Part shown: piece by piece, positions 42,117 through 52,991 of the stretch
Layout of the letters: the number at the start of each line of letters is the position of its first letter
How positions within the stretch are numbered: position 1 is the first letter of the stretch
Assembly: GCF_000153025.1 (NCBI RefSeq)
Contig: NZ_CH672429.1
Coordinates: 1,480,226 to 1,544,225 of the forward strand
Source of the DNA: Marinomonas sp. MED121
GTDB taxonomy: Bacteria > Pseudomonadota > Gammaproteobacteria > Pseudomonadales > Marinomonadaceae
DNA: 64,000 nt
Direction of reading: 5' to 3'
The notes under the pieces: model-generated
Database searches by the model: none
Told to the model about the DNA's origin: nothing
The model's input: the letters and a program-made list of their open reading frames with translations, nothing else
Program-made: the position numbers and the translations under genes

Positions 42117-43919
42117 TTAAGTCTGTATTTCTTGGGTCAAAGGCACATATTCATCCGCCTGAGGTAAACGAACATATAGGGGCTCTTCAACCCTTTTAAG
42201 ACAAAATCCATCCTCTTTAAGAGGGACTTTTTTGTGTTTAAAGGTGCCTGTCATTTCCACCCCTTTACTAATGCGAAGGAACAGAGGAATAGCATAATTT
42301 GGCATGTCTTTTTTCAGTTCATTCAACATCTTATTAAAGTCGAACTCTTCTAACTGACAATCAAGGCGAATAGATGCCATACCAGCACGACCATTGGTAT
42401 TCGGTATCTCTACCCCATACACAACGGTTTCACTGACGTTGTCGACCCCATCAATGAGCATTTCTACTTCGGTAGTTGAAACATTTTCCCCTTTCCAGCG
42501 AAAAGTATCCCCAGTACGGTCCACAAATTGCGCATGACGAAAGCCAATATCACGCATTAAGTCACCCGTATTAAACCAGGCATCGCCTTCCTTGAAGACA
42601 TTGCGCATAATGCATTTTTCGCTTTTCTCAGCATCTGTGTAACCATGAAATGGGCTTTTGGCCGTTATTTCTCCGATCAATAAACCCACTTCACCTCGCT
42701 TCACTTTACGCAGCTTGCCATTTTCATCCGTTAAGGCGGTGTCCGTTTCTTTGTCGTATTCAACAATGGCGTAAGGATAGGGGGAAAAGCCAACGGTACG
42801 ATCAAAGTTAAGCACATTGGTAAAGCCGATATTGCCTTCACTTGAAGCATAGAACTCCATGATTTTCGGGATATCAAAGCGCTGCTTAAACTCATCCCAA
42901 ATGGAAACTCGCATGCCATTACCCACTATGATACGTATGCTATTTTCAGCTTCATCAGCTTGCGGGGCTTGCTCCACTAAATAACGGCATAACTCACCCA
43001 CATAGCCAAAAGCTGTCGCTTTATAATCCTTCACATCCGACCAAAAGCCACTGGCACTGAATTTTTTAGTCATGATAAGACAAGCGTTTCCTGCCAAAAC
43101 GGACCCCCAACAAATCGCCATGGCGGTGGCATGGTAAAAAGGTAAAGGAACATACATGCGATCTTCAGCCTTAAGACGCACAGAAGCATAACCAAAGGAG
43201 CCATAGGCTTTCATGTAACGCCCATGATTAAAAACAACCGCTTTAGGCATACCTGTCGTACCTGAGGTATAGATATAAAAACAAGGATCATCAGGGTAAA
43301 TAGATTGGCAACTCACAGGGCTTTCTGCACTTTGCCCAAGGATCATTTCAGCAAGATTTTGCCACCCAATAGGAGCAGCGCTAGGCTGCTTTAAAGTATC
43401 TTTATCGGCTAGGTAATAATGTTGGTTATCAGGTATTTGAGTCTCTTTTCTAATCGCTTGATAAGCCTCAACACATTCCTCTCCCACTACGGTTAATTTT
43501 GGCTCAACCAAGTTAATACTATAGGCCAGTACCTTGCCCTTTTGAGCCGTATTTACCATGGCGGCAATGGCGCCAATTTTAGCGCAAGCCCCTACAACCG
43601 CGAGTAATTCAGGACGGTTTTCCACCATCACAGCAATACAATCACCCTTTTGAATTCCTTGAGCGAGAAAAAAATGAGCAATTTGATTAATCCAACGATT
43701 AAACTCAAAATAAGTCAGTTGCCTATCTTCATATAAAATGGCTAAGCCTTCTGGGTTTTCATTAACGCATTTTTCAATACAAAGCCCTAACCCCACATTT
43801 TTAGTCTTATCCGAAGTGTTGGCAATTTTTAACCCTTTCACCAAGCTAGGGAAGCCTGCCAGAATACTTGGGACTTTGCTTATCATCTTCCTTTTACTGA
43901 TCAGTGTTTGTGTACTCAT
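42117..43919 (-). CDS. Long/very-long-chain acyl-CoA synthetase (FATP-like AMP-forming ligase)
   Basis: 600 aa. AMP-binding motif YIYTSGTTGMPKAVVFNHGRYM (P-loop-like), later EFYASSEGNIGF and NTGDLMRDIGFRHAQFVDRTGDTFRWKGENVSTTEVE, then the C-terminal catalytic Lys region TFKHKKVPLKEDGF. The FATP/ACSVL subgroup activates long or branched fatty acids, or bile-type acids, to CoA thioesters. It is peripheral-membrane or cytoplasmic. The upstream gap (43920-44223) has no gene. It contains the palindrome ATGAC-TTAT-GTCAT (44039-44052), a candidate operator. Confidence 0.88.
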   Translation of the reverse strand: MSTQTLISKRKMISKVPSILAGFPSLVKGLKIANTSDKTKNVGLGLCIEKCVNENPEGLAILYEDRQLTYFEFNRWINQIAHFFLAQGIQKGDCIAVMVENRPELLAVVGACAKIGAIAAMVNTAQKGKVLAYSINLVEPKLTVVGEECVEAYQAIRKETQIPDNQHYYLADKDTLKQPSAAPIGWQNLAEMILGQSAESPVSCQSIYPDDPCFYIYTSGTTGMPKAVVFNHGRYMKAYGSFGYASVRLKAEDRMYVPLPFYHATAMAICWGSVLAGNACLIMTKKFSASGFWSDVKDYKATAFGYVGELCRYLVEQAPQADEAENSIRIIVGNGMRVSIWDEFKQRFDIPKIMEFYASSEGNIGFTNVLNFDRTVGFSPYPYAIVEYDKETDTALTDENGKLRKVKRGEVGLLIGEITAKSPFHGYTDAEKSEKCIMRNVFKEGDAWFNTGDLMRDIGFRHAQFVDRTGDTFRWKGENVSTTEVEMLIDGVDNVSETVVYGVEIPNTNGRAGMASIRLDCQLEEFDFNKMLNELKKDMPNYAIPLFLRISKGVEMTGTFKHKKVPLKEDGFCLKRVEEPLYVRLPQADEYVPLTQEIQT

Positions 43920-44223
43920 TACTGACTCCTAAGCGTTTTTTTTGCACTTTTTATTGTTATTTTCTAGCTAAACCCAGACAAGTATTAGGTCCGCTTTAAC
44001 AGGAATTACTGCTACTTAGAGTATAAAAACTGCCCCATATGACTTATGTCATTATGTTGCAAAATACTGGCAATTTGTCTCACTCACTTTATAAAAAAGA
44101 CAAAAAGCGACAATAACGCTAAAACAAGTAGCGTCAGGATAATGAACTTGAAGAAAGCACTAAATTTAAAAAGAAGAGAAAGTAGAACTAAGGGGGAAAC
44201 CTAATACGAGGAAAACAGCAAAG

Positions 44224-45294
44224 TTAACCCCGTAAAGAAAGAGAAGAAATTAGCGAACGCTGTTTCATCAATTGGCGGTACTTATTGGGGGTCATATTAA
44301 ACCAAGATTTAAAGGCTCGATAAAAAGCACTGGGTTCCTTAAAACCCAAAGCTTCACTAATTTCATCGAACACATGTTGGTCCGAAATTAAAAAGTGCAC
44401 CACTTTTTCCTTTCTCACCTCGGCTAAAATCGCGCTGAAATTTGTGTCTTCTTGTGCCAGTTTTCTATGTAAGGTTTGACGGCTCATATTGAGCTTAACA
44501 GCCACCTCATGAGAGTTAAAACGGCCCGTCTTAATACCTTCAGCGATAAGGTGTTTTACTTGGCTATGTAAACTGGATTCCGTTTGATTCACTTCATCCA
44601 TGTTCCTATCAATATAACCAAGCAGAGCATCTTTAATAAATTCATTGGCGGTTTTAATCGGTCGCTCTAGCATGTCATTGGCAATATCAATAAAGGCAAA
44701 CTCTTGATCAAAGTTAACTTGAGAACCAAAAATCTCATGATATTGCATCACATAATCAGGCTTTGCATAGGGAAACCCCACTCTTACAGGCAAGACTCTT
44801 GTATCAGACAAACGGCTTGCCCAAGTAATAGCAGCGCTCAAACTACGCTCTATTTCACTAATCCTAATACCTTTAGGGTAAGTGTTTTTATACACAAGGC
44901 GACAACCCCATTTATAGGTTTGTAATTGTACCTTTTCACACTGATTCATCAGGGCGATGTTATCAACAAAGTTGTGCAGGGCCTCTCTTAAGTTGGCAGA
45001 ATGTATTAATAGCTGGGACAAGACACCCACCAGCTTAGTATTAATTTGAGAGCCAACTATCAAGCCAATATTGGGCTTCACCCCATCCGTCATGGCCAAA
45101 TCCCATAATCTTTCTTGTAATTGCACAGGCACACGCAAAGAAACGTCATTGAGTTGCTCTCGGCTATAGCCCAAAAGTGATTCAATATCAGATGAGACAA
45201 TACCTTCTTTATTCAGCACCTCATAAAGGTCCAATAAAGCCGCAGATGATGTGGTCGCTTGCACTAAATCCTCCCTGACAAAACTTGCATTCAT
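44224..45294 (-). CDS. AraC-family regulator (AraC_binding_2 type)
   Basis: 356 aa. The N-terminal ~210 residues are the helical ligand domain seen in OruR/ArgR-like and acyl-responsive AraC proteins (LGYSREQLNDVSLRVPVQLQERLWDLA). The C-terminal double HTH is FNSHEVAVKLNMSRQTLHRKLAQEDTNFSAIL and ISEALGFKEPSAFYRAFKSWFNMTPNKYRQ. It is upstream of and collinear with the acyl-CoA synthetase, so it may activate it; this subgroup often controls fatty-acid or lipid genes. The 304-bp gap suggests separate promoters. Confidence 0.88.
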   Translation of the reverse strand: MNASFVREDLVQATTSSAALLDLYEVLNKEGIVSSDIESLLGYSREQLNDVSLRVPVQLQERLWDLAMTDGVKPNIGLIVGSQINTKLVGVLSQLLIHSANLREALHNFVDNIALMNQCEKVQLQTYKWGCRLVYKNTYPKGIRISEIERSLSAAITWASRLSDTRVLPVRVGFPYAKPDYVMQYHEIFGSQVNFDQEFAFIDIANDMLERPIKTANEFIKDALLGYIDRNMDEVNQTESSLHSQVKHLIAEGIKTGRFNSHEVAVKLNMSRQTLHRKLAQEDTNFSAILAEVRKEKVVHFLISDQHVFDEISEALGFKEPSAFYRAFKSWFNMTPNKYRQLMKQRSLISSLSLRG

Positions 45295-45578
45295 TATGAA
45301 GCTTGTCCAGCAATGCCGTTATATGAGGATTAAAAATACCTGACAAACCAAGGAATGTTAACGGCTAGAAAAAGTGTCATGACTGCAAAACATATGAGAA
45401 GAAGCAAACCGACACCCTAACTGACACTATAGCAGGTGTTAAAACGCCAAGATTGCAATTAGAAAACAAGCACTTATATTCTCGATATCCACTCAATATA
45501 AGTTCAGGATTGAGGCGTTTTAAATACTCTCCTATCTACAATCAATCAACCCAACTAACACTCAAGCTTTTAGCCACA

Positions 45579-47555
45579 CTAAGCAACCTTAAAACGTTTC
45601 ACCAAGGCTAATAATTCATCAGACAAACTTAACAGGCCATCGCCTTGGGCGCTGGCTTGTTCTGCGCCTTCTTTGCTTTCTAACATGATGTGATTAATCT
45701 GGCTAAGGCTTTGGCTAATGTCTGCTACCGTGAGTTTTTGCTCATCGGTAGCATTGGCCACCTGAGCATTCATGTCTCGCATCTGACTAACCGAGTCTAA
45801 AACTTGCACCAGCTGTTGTGTATTCTGAGAAAGGTTTTGACTGCAAGATTGCGATTGTTCAGTACAAAACACCATGCTTTTTGCCGTTTTTTCTGCCCCT
45901 ATTTGCAAACTTGCCACCCGAGTTTCAATATCACTAATCGAACCCTGTGTACGGTTAGCGAGACTCCTTACCTCATCAGCAACCACAGAAAAACCTCGTC
46001 CACTTTCCCCTGCTCGTGCCGCTTCTATGGCGGCATTCAAGGCTAACAAGTTAGTTTGCTCGGCTATTTCTTTAATCACATGAATAATATTACTAATAGC
46101 GTCACTATTGTGTTTTAGACTGTTAACTTCTGCCATAGCCATGTCCACCTGATGGGCAAGCGTCTGAATTTGTTCACTATTCTCCAGCAAACTTTGATGG
46201 CTAGTCTGTAAAATCGATTGAGCCTTTTCCGCTTCTTCTAAGGTGGTTTGAGCATGTTGGGCCACATCCAATGCACTGGCTTCCATTTGTGTTGCTGTGG
46301 CGGCTAATCGCGCACTTTGCATGCTTTGTTGCTCTACTCCACTAAGACTTGTGTGGCTAATATCACGGCTGGTATTGGCACTGGTATGAACCGCGGTAAC
46401 CGTATCTAGAATCTGCTTAACGAGACTGCGCCATTCACGGGACAAGGCATTACTACTTTGAGTCAGTTGAGTCAGTTCATCATGGCCTTTTTCTTCAACC
46501 TGGCTGACTAGGTCCCCTTCGCGCATATGAGACATTCCCAAAACAACCCGTTTAAGCGAAGTTTGTATATATCGAACGAGTCTAAAACCTAGCAATAAGG
46601 ATAAGAACGCCGCCAACAAGGCTCCAAGCATAAGTAACAGTTTACCTTGGCTAACACTGGCTTCTGTCTCATTTGCTAAGGTATCTGCATGCTTAGCCGC
46701 TGCATTAGAAAAACCCGCTATTTTCAAACTGTTTTGCTCAACCAAACCCTCTATTTGAACCAATAAAAGGTTAGATTCTGCCAAGGCTTGCTGGGCTTTC
46801 AGTTGCGATATTAGGGTTAAACTAGGTTCAAAAAGTTGTGCTTCAAACGGTTGCCAAATCTCTATCACGGACTCATAAGCGTCAGCATCTAACACTTTTA
46901 ATTCTTGGACTTTGGCATTAATGCGCTCGGCATATTTTTTCACTTCAGCCATAAGTTCGTGATTGGTCTGTTCTGACTCAAGTACTGCCATCACTTTATT
47001 GATCAAAAATGCCATATCATTATGTATCGGCTTTAGCAGCTGTAAATAATTAAGGCGGTATTCTTCATGCAGAAGGTCCTCTATGGTGAAAGGTAGCTCA
47101 TCTACAAGGTAGCGAAACTCTTCATCCTGTTCCGCCATAATGGCTTTAGCCTGATTAAATTTTTGACGCTCATTGATCATGCTCTGAGCATGTTGGAACA
47201 TAGTATGGGTTAGCGCTTTAATTTCATCGATTTGTTCCCCATCCGTTAGCCTGGCTAAGCTATCAAAATCAGAGGTAAATTTATCGTTTAGCTCTTGCAA
47301 TTGCTGGCCCACATTAAGTGTGTCATCTATTGCTGTATCTTGATGCAAGAAGGCTAATAACAGGTATTTAGTTTGGGCCAAATTAGTTTCTAAATTGGCG
47401 CTCATATACATACGTGGGGAACTGTCATGCACCACAGCATCAATTGTTTCACTGACTTGATTAAAACTTTTAAATGACACAATCGAGGTCACGAGAAATA
47501 AGAATAGGATACTTCCCATCGTGATAATAATGCGTTGACTGACACTCATTTTCAT
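45579..47555 (-). CDS. Methyl-accepting chemotaxis protein 2
   Basis: 658 aa. TM1 near residues 9-31 ([20 protein letters not shown]), a large helical periplasmic sensor of ~260 residues, and TM2 ([21 protein letters not shown]). HAMP follows, then the signalling domain with tip [34 protein letters not shown]. The sensor is longer than 4HB and resembles helical bimodular domains. Ligand unknown. It lies next to the second polyamine locus but is not part of its operon. Confidence 0.93.
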   Translation of the reverse strand: MKMSVSQRIIITMGSILFLFLVTSIVSFKSFNQVSETIDAVVHDSSPRMYMSANLETNLAQTKYLLLAFLHQDTAIDDTLNVGQQLQELNDKFTSDFDSLARLTDGEQIDEIKALTHTMFQHAQSMINERQKFNQAKAIMAEQDEEFRYLVDELPFTIEDLLHEEYRLNYLQLLKPIHNDMAFLINKVMAVLESEQTNHELMAEVKKYAERINAKVQELKVLDADAYESVIEIWQPFEAQLFEPSLTLISQLKAQQALAESNLLLVQIEGLVEQNSLKIAGFSNAAAKHADTLANETEASVSQGKLLLMLGALLAAFLSLLLGFRLVRYIQTSLKRVVLGMSHMREGDLVSQVEEKGHDELTQLTQSSNALSREWRSLVKQILDTVTAVHTSANTSRDISHTSLSGVEQQSMQSARLAATATQMEASALDVAQHAQTTLEEAEKAQSILQTSHQSLLENSEQIQTLAHQVDMAMAEVNSLKHNSDAISNIIHVIKEIAEQTNLLALNAAIEAARAGESGRGFSVVADEVRSLANRTQGSISDIETRVASLQIGAEKTAKSMVFCTEQSQSCSQNLSQNTQQLVQVLDSVSQMRDMNAQVANATDEQKLTVADISQSLSQINHIMLESKEGAEQASAQGDGLLSLSDELLALVKRFKVA

Positions 47556-47707
47556 CTGTGACTCCGGCTTTTGAAGACATTTTAAGCAGCCGTATCCCTA
47601 ACTAGGAGATAAAGGCCCTAATTAATAATTAAGTAGAATATTTATGACGTTTTTTTAGAATCAGGCTAAATAGGTCAATTTCCTATCTAGCCTCCAGATA
47701 TAGACGA

Positions 47708-48442
47708 TCAACCCACTCGCAGTCGTAAAAAATCAGCCATCCAATGGGCTATCATCACAGAGTCCGTTGCGGCCCCTTTTTCACGCACTTGAGTTAAGCC
47801 TACTTCACACACATCTAGCGGAATGACATCCCCTTTTCTTAAGTCGATCAGCTCATCTTCATACTCAAGGTTAAACTCAGGGTGAGCTTGAAAGGTTAAA
47901 ATTTGATCATCATAGATTAAGCCCGCATAGGGGCAAAATTCAGATTCTGCAAAGACCTTGGCATTTTTCGGCAACGCTAAAACTTGATCCTGATGCATAG
48001 CGCTAATGGCAAAAGATTCAGGTGCACCCTGAATAAAATCAGCCCCAGCAGTCAGTTGATAAGCATGTAAACCAACACCCCAACCATCTGGGTGTTTATC
48101 AACCACACCACCAAACGCATCAGCAATAATTTGATGACCAAAACAGATACCTACCATGGGGCGACCCGTTACTGAGATCTCCAGAATCAAGCTCTTAAGG
48201 CGCAGCATCCATGGGGTGTTTTGATAAACATTAAACTTGGAGCCTGTAATCACCCAAGCATCACATTGCATGGCATCATCCGGAAAGAGATCTTCACGAA
48301 CATCAAATACCTGATACTCAAAGTCTGTTGTCACTTGATCAAATAACGCCACAAACATGTCGGCATAAGAGCCATGCTTTTCTAATAATTCATCCGGTGT
48401 GATGCCTGTTGCCAAAATACCGATTTTCAATTGCTTAACCAT
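47708..48442 (-). CDS. Class I glutamine amidotransferase, polyamine-locus type
   Basis: 244 aa from ATG 48442, preferred over GTG 48484 because KIGILATG is the conserved domain start. GICFGHQII carries the nucleophilic Cys, FQAHPEF the catalytic His, and Glu follows. GWGVGLHAY and VITGSKFNVYQNTPWM are typical of stand-alone GATase1 proteins. In polyamine loci (spuA, puuD) such hydrolases cleave gamma-glutamyl-GABA or related amides. It follows PotI by 65 bp on the same strand and likely belongs to the transport operon. Confidence 0.85.
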   Translation of the reverse strand: MVKQLKIGILATGITPDELLEKHGSYADMFVALFDQVTTDFEYQVFDVREDLFPDDAMQCDAWVITGSKFNVYQNTPWMLRLKSLILEISVTGRPMVGICFGHQIIADAFGGVVDKHPDGWGVGLHAYQLTAGADFIQGAPESFAISAMHQDQVLALPKNAKVFAESEFCPYAGLIYDDQILTFQAHPEFNLEYEDELIDLRKGDVIPLDVCEVGLTQVREKGAATDSVMIAHWMADFLRLRVG

Positions 48443-48507
48443 TTGGGAAGTACCTGTTTTAAACCTATTTTCATTTCTTTTCACATAGGGCTTTATGCAG
48501 CCCTATG

Positions 48508-49329
48508 TTATTTATCATCTAGTTTGACGGTTAACGTTGCCTGTCGACGCATCTGATAAACAGCACCAATCACACCAATGGCTACCACAAGTATCATCAA
48601 GGTGGCTAACGCATTGACCTCAGGTGTCACCCCTAATCTCACTTTCGAGAAGATCACCATAGGCAAGGTACTGTTACCTGGGCCTGATACGAAGCTGGCA
48701 ATGACCAGATCGTCCAAAGACAAGGTAAAGGACAACAACCAACCTGAAATAATGGCAGGCATGATCAAAGGCAAGGTCACCAAGAAAAAGAGAGAACCAG
48801 GTTTCGCCCCTAAATCCATCGCCGCTTCTTCTAAGGTTTCATCCATAGATGCTAAACGTGACTGCACTATCACGGCCACATAAGCCAAACAGAAAGTCGT
48901 GTGAGCAATAATGATGGTCAGCGTGCCACGACCAGATGGCCAGCCAAACAAACCTTCCATTGCTACAAATAATAAGAGTAATGATAAACCTGTGATTACC
49001 TCAGGCATGACTAAAGGCGCCGTTACCCAACCAGAGAGAATCATCTTGCCTTTAAAAGGGCCAAAGCGGCTTAAAACAAAGCCCGCCATGGTGCCAAGTA
49101 CGACCGCTAAGGTGGCACTGATAAAGGCAATTTTCAGGCTTAGCAGAGCTGCATTAATGATCTGCTCATTTTCAAATAGCTCGCTGTACCATTTTAATGA
49201 CCAGCCACCCCAGACAGTTACCAGCTTAGATTTGTTAAAGCTGTAGATAATCAAAGAGAAGATAGGTGCATATAAAAACAGATAACCTAAACCTGCTGTT
49301 ACGGTTAAAAAGCGTGATTTAGTTTGCAT
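48508..49329 (-). CDS. potI: Polyamine ABC transporter permease PotI
   Basis: 273 aa with six transmembrane helices. The EAA loop is EEAAMDLGAKPGSLFFLVTLPLIMPAI. The start and end match PotI-type subunits (YLFLYAPIFSLIIYSFNKSK). Its ATG overlaps the PotH stop (TAATG), so translation is coupled. It forms the membrane channel with PotH. Confidence 0.94.
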   Translation of the reverse strand: MQTKSRFLTVTAGLGYLFLYAPIFSLIIYSFNKSKLVTVWGGWSLKWYSELFENEQIINAALLSLKIAFISATLAVVLGTMAGFVLSRFGPFKGKMILSGWVTAPLVMPEVITGLSLLLLFVAMEGLFGWPSGRGTLTIIIAHTTFCLAYVAVIVQSRLASMDETLEEAAMDLGAKPGSLFFLVTLPLIMPAIISGWLLSFTLSLDDLVIASFVSGPGNSTLPMVIFSKVRLGVTPEVNALATLMILVVAIGVIGAVYQMRRQATLTVKLDDK

Positions 49330-50285
49330 TAGACGGCCTCCCCTTTGCCCTGAGAATTACGAATCAACATTATGGGTAAGACCAAGACCACCAGCATCAC
49401 AATGGCAACAGCCGATGCCATAGGCCAGTCACGGTTAAGGAAGAATTCATCCCACAGCACACGCCCTATCATCAAGGTATCCGCACCACCTAGCAGCGCA
49501 GGAATCACAAACTCACCTACCGCAGGGATAAATACCAAGACACAACCTGCTATCACACCAGGCATAGCCAAAGGTAAGGTGACTAAGAAGAAGCTCTGAG
49601 TCGGCTTACTACCCAAATCTTGGGCAGCTTCTAATAAGGTGCCATCCATTTTTTCCAAGGCGCTGTATAAGGGCAAAACCATGAAAGGCAGGTAGGTGTA
49701 AACAATACCGATATAGACAGCAAAGTCGGTCTGCAACATGATAAGCGGCTCATCTATGATGCCGATCGTCAGTAAGAATTCGTTCACTATGCCGTTCTTT
49801 TTCAAGAACTCCATCCAGGCGTAAACCCTTAAAAGGAAAGAGGTCCAAAAAGGTAGAATTACCAAAGCCAATAACAAAACACGTGTAGAGCCATCTGATT
49901 TTGCGATGGCATAGGCAATAGGAAAGGCCACGAGCAAGGTAAAGAAAGTCGACAGCACCGCAATTTTTACCGAGCTTAAATACGCATCCAGGTAAAAGTC
50001 GTCCTCAAACAAAAACAGGTAATTACCTAAATTTATCTTGATGGAGATATAAGCTTCTTCCAGATCCCAATCTAATAATTCAGAATAAGGTGGAATCGCA
50101 ATCGCCGCTTCTGTTAGCGAGATTTTAAAGACAACAAGAAAAGGCACAAAAAAGAATAAACCTAACCAAAAGGCAGGGATACCAGCAACAACCGCTCGCC
50201 CCCAGTTTACCTTCTTCACGAAGTTGTATTTCTGTAACTTGGCTGCCATGCGGTCCATCACAGCCGAACCTAAAGACATGCTCAT
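49329..50285 (-). CDS. potH: Polyamine ABC transporter permease PotH
   Basis: 318 aa with six transmembrane helices after a ~30-residue cytoplasmic head. EAA loop LLEAAQDLGSKPTQSFFLVTLPLAMPGV. The ATG overlaps the PotG stop by 4 bp (ATGA) and the gene ends on PotI's start, so PotG, H and I are translationally coupled. Head segment FFVPFLVVFKISLTEAAIAIPPYSEL is typical of PotH/PotB. Confidence 0.94.
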   Translation of the reverse strand: MSMSLGSAVMDRMAAKLQKYNFVKKVNWGRAVVAGIPAFWLGLFFFVPFLVVFKISLTEAAIAIPPYSELLDWDLEEAYISIKINLGNYLFLFEDDFYLDAYLSSVKIAVLSTFFTLLVAFPIAYAIAKSDGSTRVLLLALVILPFWTSFLLRVYAWMEFLKKNGIVNEFLLTIGIIDEPLIMLQTDFAVYIGIVYTYLPFMVLPLYSALEKMDGTLLEAAQDLGSKPTQSFFLVTLPLAMPGVIAGCVLVFIPAVGEFVIPALLGGADTLMIGRVLWDEFFLNRDWPMASAVAIVMLVVLVLPIMLIRNSQGKGEAV

Positions 50286-51442
50286 GATGTAAGTACCACG
50301 CTGCTATCTTCATCCCAATGCAAAAAGACAGCATCATTCCAAGTATATCTGTCGCCCATACTGCGAGTAAAATTAGGCTGGGTCACTCTGACTTCTTTAC
50401 CTGATGCCAATCGCACTCTAAACACAGAAAGGCTGCCCATATAAGCGATTTCTTCTATGATACCTTGTATGCAATTAACGCCTTTTTCAGGCTCTTTCTT
50501 CGTAATTCGAATCTTTTCAGGACGAATCGCCACATTAACAATCTGATCCGGTGCACAGCTAATCCCATGATTCACAAACAAGGTTGTGCCAGCTTCTTTT
50601 GAATCTATCTGCACACTGTCTGGCTCGTCTTGAATCACCTTACCTTCAAACATATTGACTGAGCCGATAAAGTCCGCCACAAACTTACTGTTAGGATATT
50701 CATACACATCATGGGGCTCATCGGTTTGAACTATGATGCCCTGATTCATTACCCCAATGCGGGTCGCCAATGTCATGGCTTCTTCTTGGTCATGGGTTAC
50801 CACCACAAAGGTGACACCTAACTCTTCTTGAATATTGATTAACTCAAACTGCGTTTCTTCTCTCAGTTTTTTATCCAAGGCACCAAGGGGTTCATCAAGC
50901 AATAAAAGCTTAGGGCGTTTTATCAAAGCCCGAGCTAGCGCCACACGCTGCCTTTGGCCACCCGATAGCTGATGCGGTTTACGCTTACCAAGGTGGCCAA
51001 GCTGGACCATGCCTAGCATTTCTTCGACTCTTTGCTTAATTTCCGCTTTTGCAACGCCTTCACGCTTAAGACCAAAGGCCACATTGTCAGCCACACTAAG
51101 ATGAGGGAATAGTGCGTAAGATTGGAACATCATATTGACGGGACGCTCCCATGGCTGAATACCTGCCATGTCTACACCATCAATCAGGATACGACCACTG
51201 GTTGGCGTTTCAAAGCCCGCCAACATACGCAACAAGGTACTCTTGCCAGAGCCTGATCCCCCTAATAAACAGAAAAGCTCTTTCTTATAGATATCCAGCG
51301 AGATATTGTCCACCGCCTTAAAGTCACCGAAGTTTTTAGTGACATTTTCTATCCGTAAAAATGGTTCAGCACCTTCTTGTTTCCAAAGTGGTAGCTGTTC
51401 AGTTGACATTGAACTGGGCACAATCTGCTCAGAGAAAGACAT
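50282..51442 (-). CDS. potG: Polyamine ABC transporter ATPase PotG
   Basis: 386 aa from ATG 51442 (GAGGG upstream), preferred over the in-frame start at 51496. Walker A GGSGSGKSTLLRMLAG, signature LSGGQRQRVALARAL, Walker B LLLLDEPLGALDKKLRE and the H-loop VVTHDQEEAM are all present. A C-terminal TOBE domain ends near residue 380. It powers PotH/PotI. The gap to PotF carries an intrinsic terminator, so less of PotG is made than of the binding protein. Confidence 0.94.
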   Translation of the reverse strand: MSFSEQIVPSSMSTEQLPLWKQEGAEPFLRIENVTKNFGDFKAVDNISLDIYKKELFCLLGGSGSGKSTLLRMLAGFETPTSGRILIDGVDMAGIQPWERPVNMMFQSYALFPHLSVADNVAFGLKREGVAKAEIKQRVEEMLGMVQLGHLGKRKPHQLSGGQRQRVALARALIKRPKLLLLDEPLGALDKKLREETQFELINIQEELGVTFVVVTHDQEEAMTLATRIGVMNQGIIVQTDEPHDVYEYPNSKFVADFIGSVNMFEGKVIQDEPDSVQIDSKEAGTTLFVNHGISCAPDQIVNVAIRPEKIRITKKEPEKGVNCIQGIIEEIAYMGSLSVFRVRLASGKEVRVTQPNFTRSMGDRYTWNDAVFLHWDEDSSVVLTS

Positions 51443-51644
51443 GGCAAACCCTCGATTAAAATTATTATATAAATTGGCTCTAACTGCCCCTATCAAGCCT
51501 GAACAAGACCCGTCGAAGATAGGTGGCTAGTGACTGAATCGCTAACTAAATATTCAGCTAAAAGAACACTTAATTAGTGGTTCAATTTAAAATTAGCAAA
51601 TATTTTATTTTTAAGACAATTAGTTATCTTAAATATTAAAAAAT

Positions 51645-51668
51645 AAGGGAGGCACTTCAGCCTCCCTT
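51645..51668 (-). terminator. Intrinsic terminator between potF and potG
   Basis: On the minus strand AAGGGAGGC pairs with GCCTCCCTT (9 bp, 6-base loop) and is followed by ATTTTTTAA. It begins 8 bp after the PotF stop. Partial read-through would give more binding protein than ATPase/permease, a common arrangement in ABC importers. Confidence 0.9.
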
Positions 51669-51676
51669 AAACTTAA

Positions 51677-52774
51677 CTACTGACGCGCTGTTTTAATGTT
51701 AGTCCAAGCACGAGTTAATAAGCGATCGAACTTAACTGAGTGTGCTTTTTGGGTGAAAAGCTTCTCTTTAATGTCATCCGTTGGATAGATGGAAGGGTCG
51801 TTCTTTACCTCTTCTAATAAATAAGGCTCCACCTTATTATTAGGGACGGCATAAAAAGCATAGTTAGAGACACCAGCTGCATTTTCTGGTTGCAGGATAA
51901 AATCAATAAACTTATGAGCGGCTTCTTTATGTGGTGCATCCGCTGGAATCGCCATCAAATCAAACCATACTAAGGAACCTTCCTTTGGGATGATATAGCT
52001 AATATTGATACCTTGACCTGCTTCAATCGCACGGCTTTGAGACTGCAGCACATCACCGTTATAACCCATGGAAACACAAAGCTCACCATTGGCTAGGTCA
52101 GAAATATATTGTGAAGAAGAGAATTTCGTAAAGCTTTCACGTGAGGCAGAAATTAGCTTAGTTGCTTTTTTAAGGTCAGACTTTTTCTCAGAGTTAGGAT
52201 CAAGACCGAGATAGTTAAGTGCAACCGACATCACTTCCGCTGGGGAGTCTAAAACACTGACACCACAGTCAGACAATTTTGCAGCTATCGCAGGATCAAA
52301 GACCAGATCCCAACTATTGACAGGCATATCACCCAAACGCGCCTTAACCATATCAACATTGTAACCAAGGCCAATGGTACCCCAAGTGTAAGGCACATTA
52401 TGCTTGTTGCCAGCATCGTGCAAAGCCACTTTGCTTGCCATTTCAGCATCTAGATTACCAATATTTTGAAGTTGGCTACGATCAATTTCAGCATAAACAC
52501 CCGCTAATGCTTGGCGCTCCAAAAAAGATCCTGTCGGCATCACCACATCATACCCAGTTGAGCCCGACATCAACTTAGCTTCAAGCACTTCGTTAGAATC
52601 GTACACATCATAGTTAATTTTGATGCCGGTTTGAGTTTCAAATTTTTCTAGAATGGCAGGGTCAATATAATCAGACCAGTTATAGATGTTAACAACAGCC
52701 TCTTCGGCAAGGGTAATTGGTGCGGCAAGGGTAAGCGCTAGAGCGGCTGCTAGGCCAAGTTTTTTGTGATGCAT
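51677..52774 (-). CDS. potF: PotF/SpuD-type polyamine-binding protein 2
   Basis: 365 aa from ATG 52774 with GGAGAA upstream. The in-frame ATG at 52912 would add 46 residues before the signal peptide and is rejected. Signal peptide MHHKKLGLAAALALTLAAPITLA. The mature part (VVNIYNWSDYIDPAILEKFETQTGIKINYDVYDSNE) is the polyamine-binding family head. It resembles the protein at 32900 throughout. First gene of the potFGHI order, with the ATACCC/GGGTAT palindrome in its leader. Confidence 0.93.
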   Translation of the reverse strand: MHHKKLGLAAALALTLAAPITLAEEAVVNIYNWSDYIDPAILEKFETQTGIKINYDVYDSNEVLEAKLMSGSTGYDVVMPTGSFLERQALAGVYAEIDRSQLQNIGNLDAEMASKVALHDAGNKHNVPYTWGTIGLGYNVDMVKARLGDMPVNSWDLVFDPAIAAKLSDCGVSVLDSPAEVMSVALNYLGLDPNSEKKSDLKKATKLISASRESFTKFSSSQYISDLANGELCVSMGYNGDVLQSQSRAIEAGQGINISYIIPKEGSLVWFDLMAIPADAPHKEAAHKFIDFILQPENAAGVSNYAFYAVPNNKVEPYLLEEVKNDPSIYPTDDIKEKLFTQKAHSVKFDRLLTRAWTNIKTARQ

Positions 52775-52991
52775 GTTAATTTCTCCAATTATTGTAGCCT
52801 TAGCTACACACTGTATTTGATGATTTAAAAGCAACAATGAGGCCAGAGCAGAAAACTTTCGCTTTCTTTTTTCTAGCTCATCTAAACACCAATTATTTTT
52901 ATTATTAGGCAAGAAGAGTATTCACTTACGCCTCTTCTTAGACACAATTTGTATCTTGTATTAAATTTACGCCAGCCCTTTTTATATCTAT

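Noticed and set aside
50282..51496. Longer PotG start at 51496
   Set aside because: The extra 18 residues have no family match, and the ATG at 51442 has a GAGGG ribosome-binding site.
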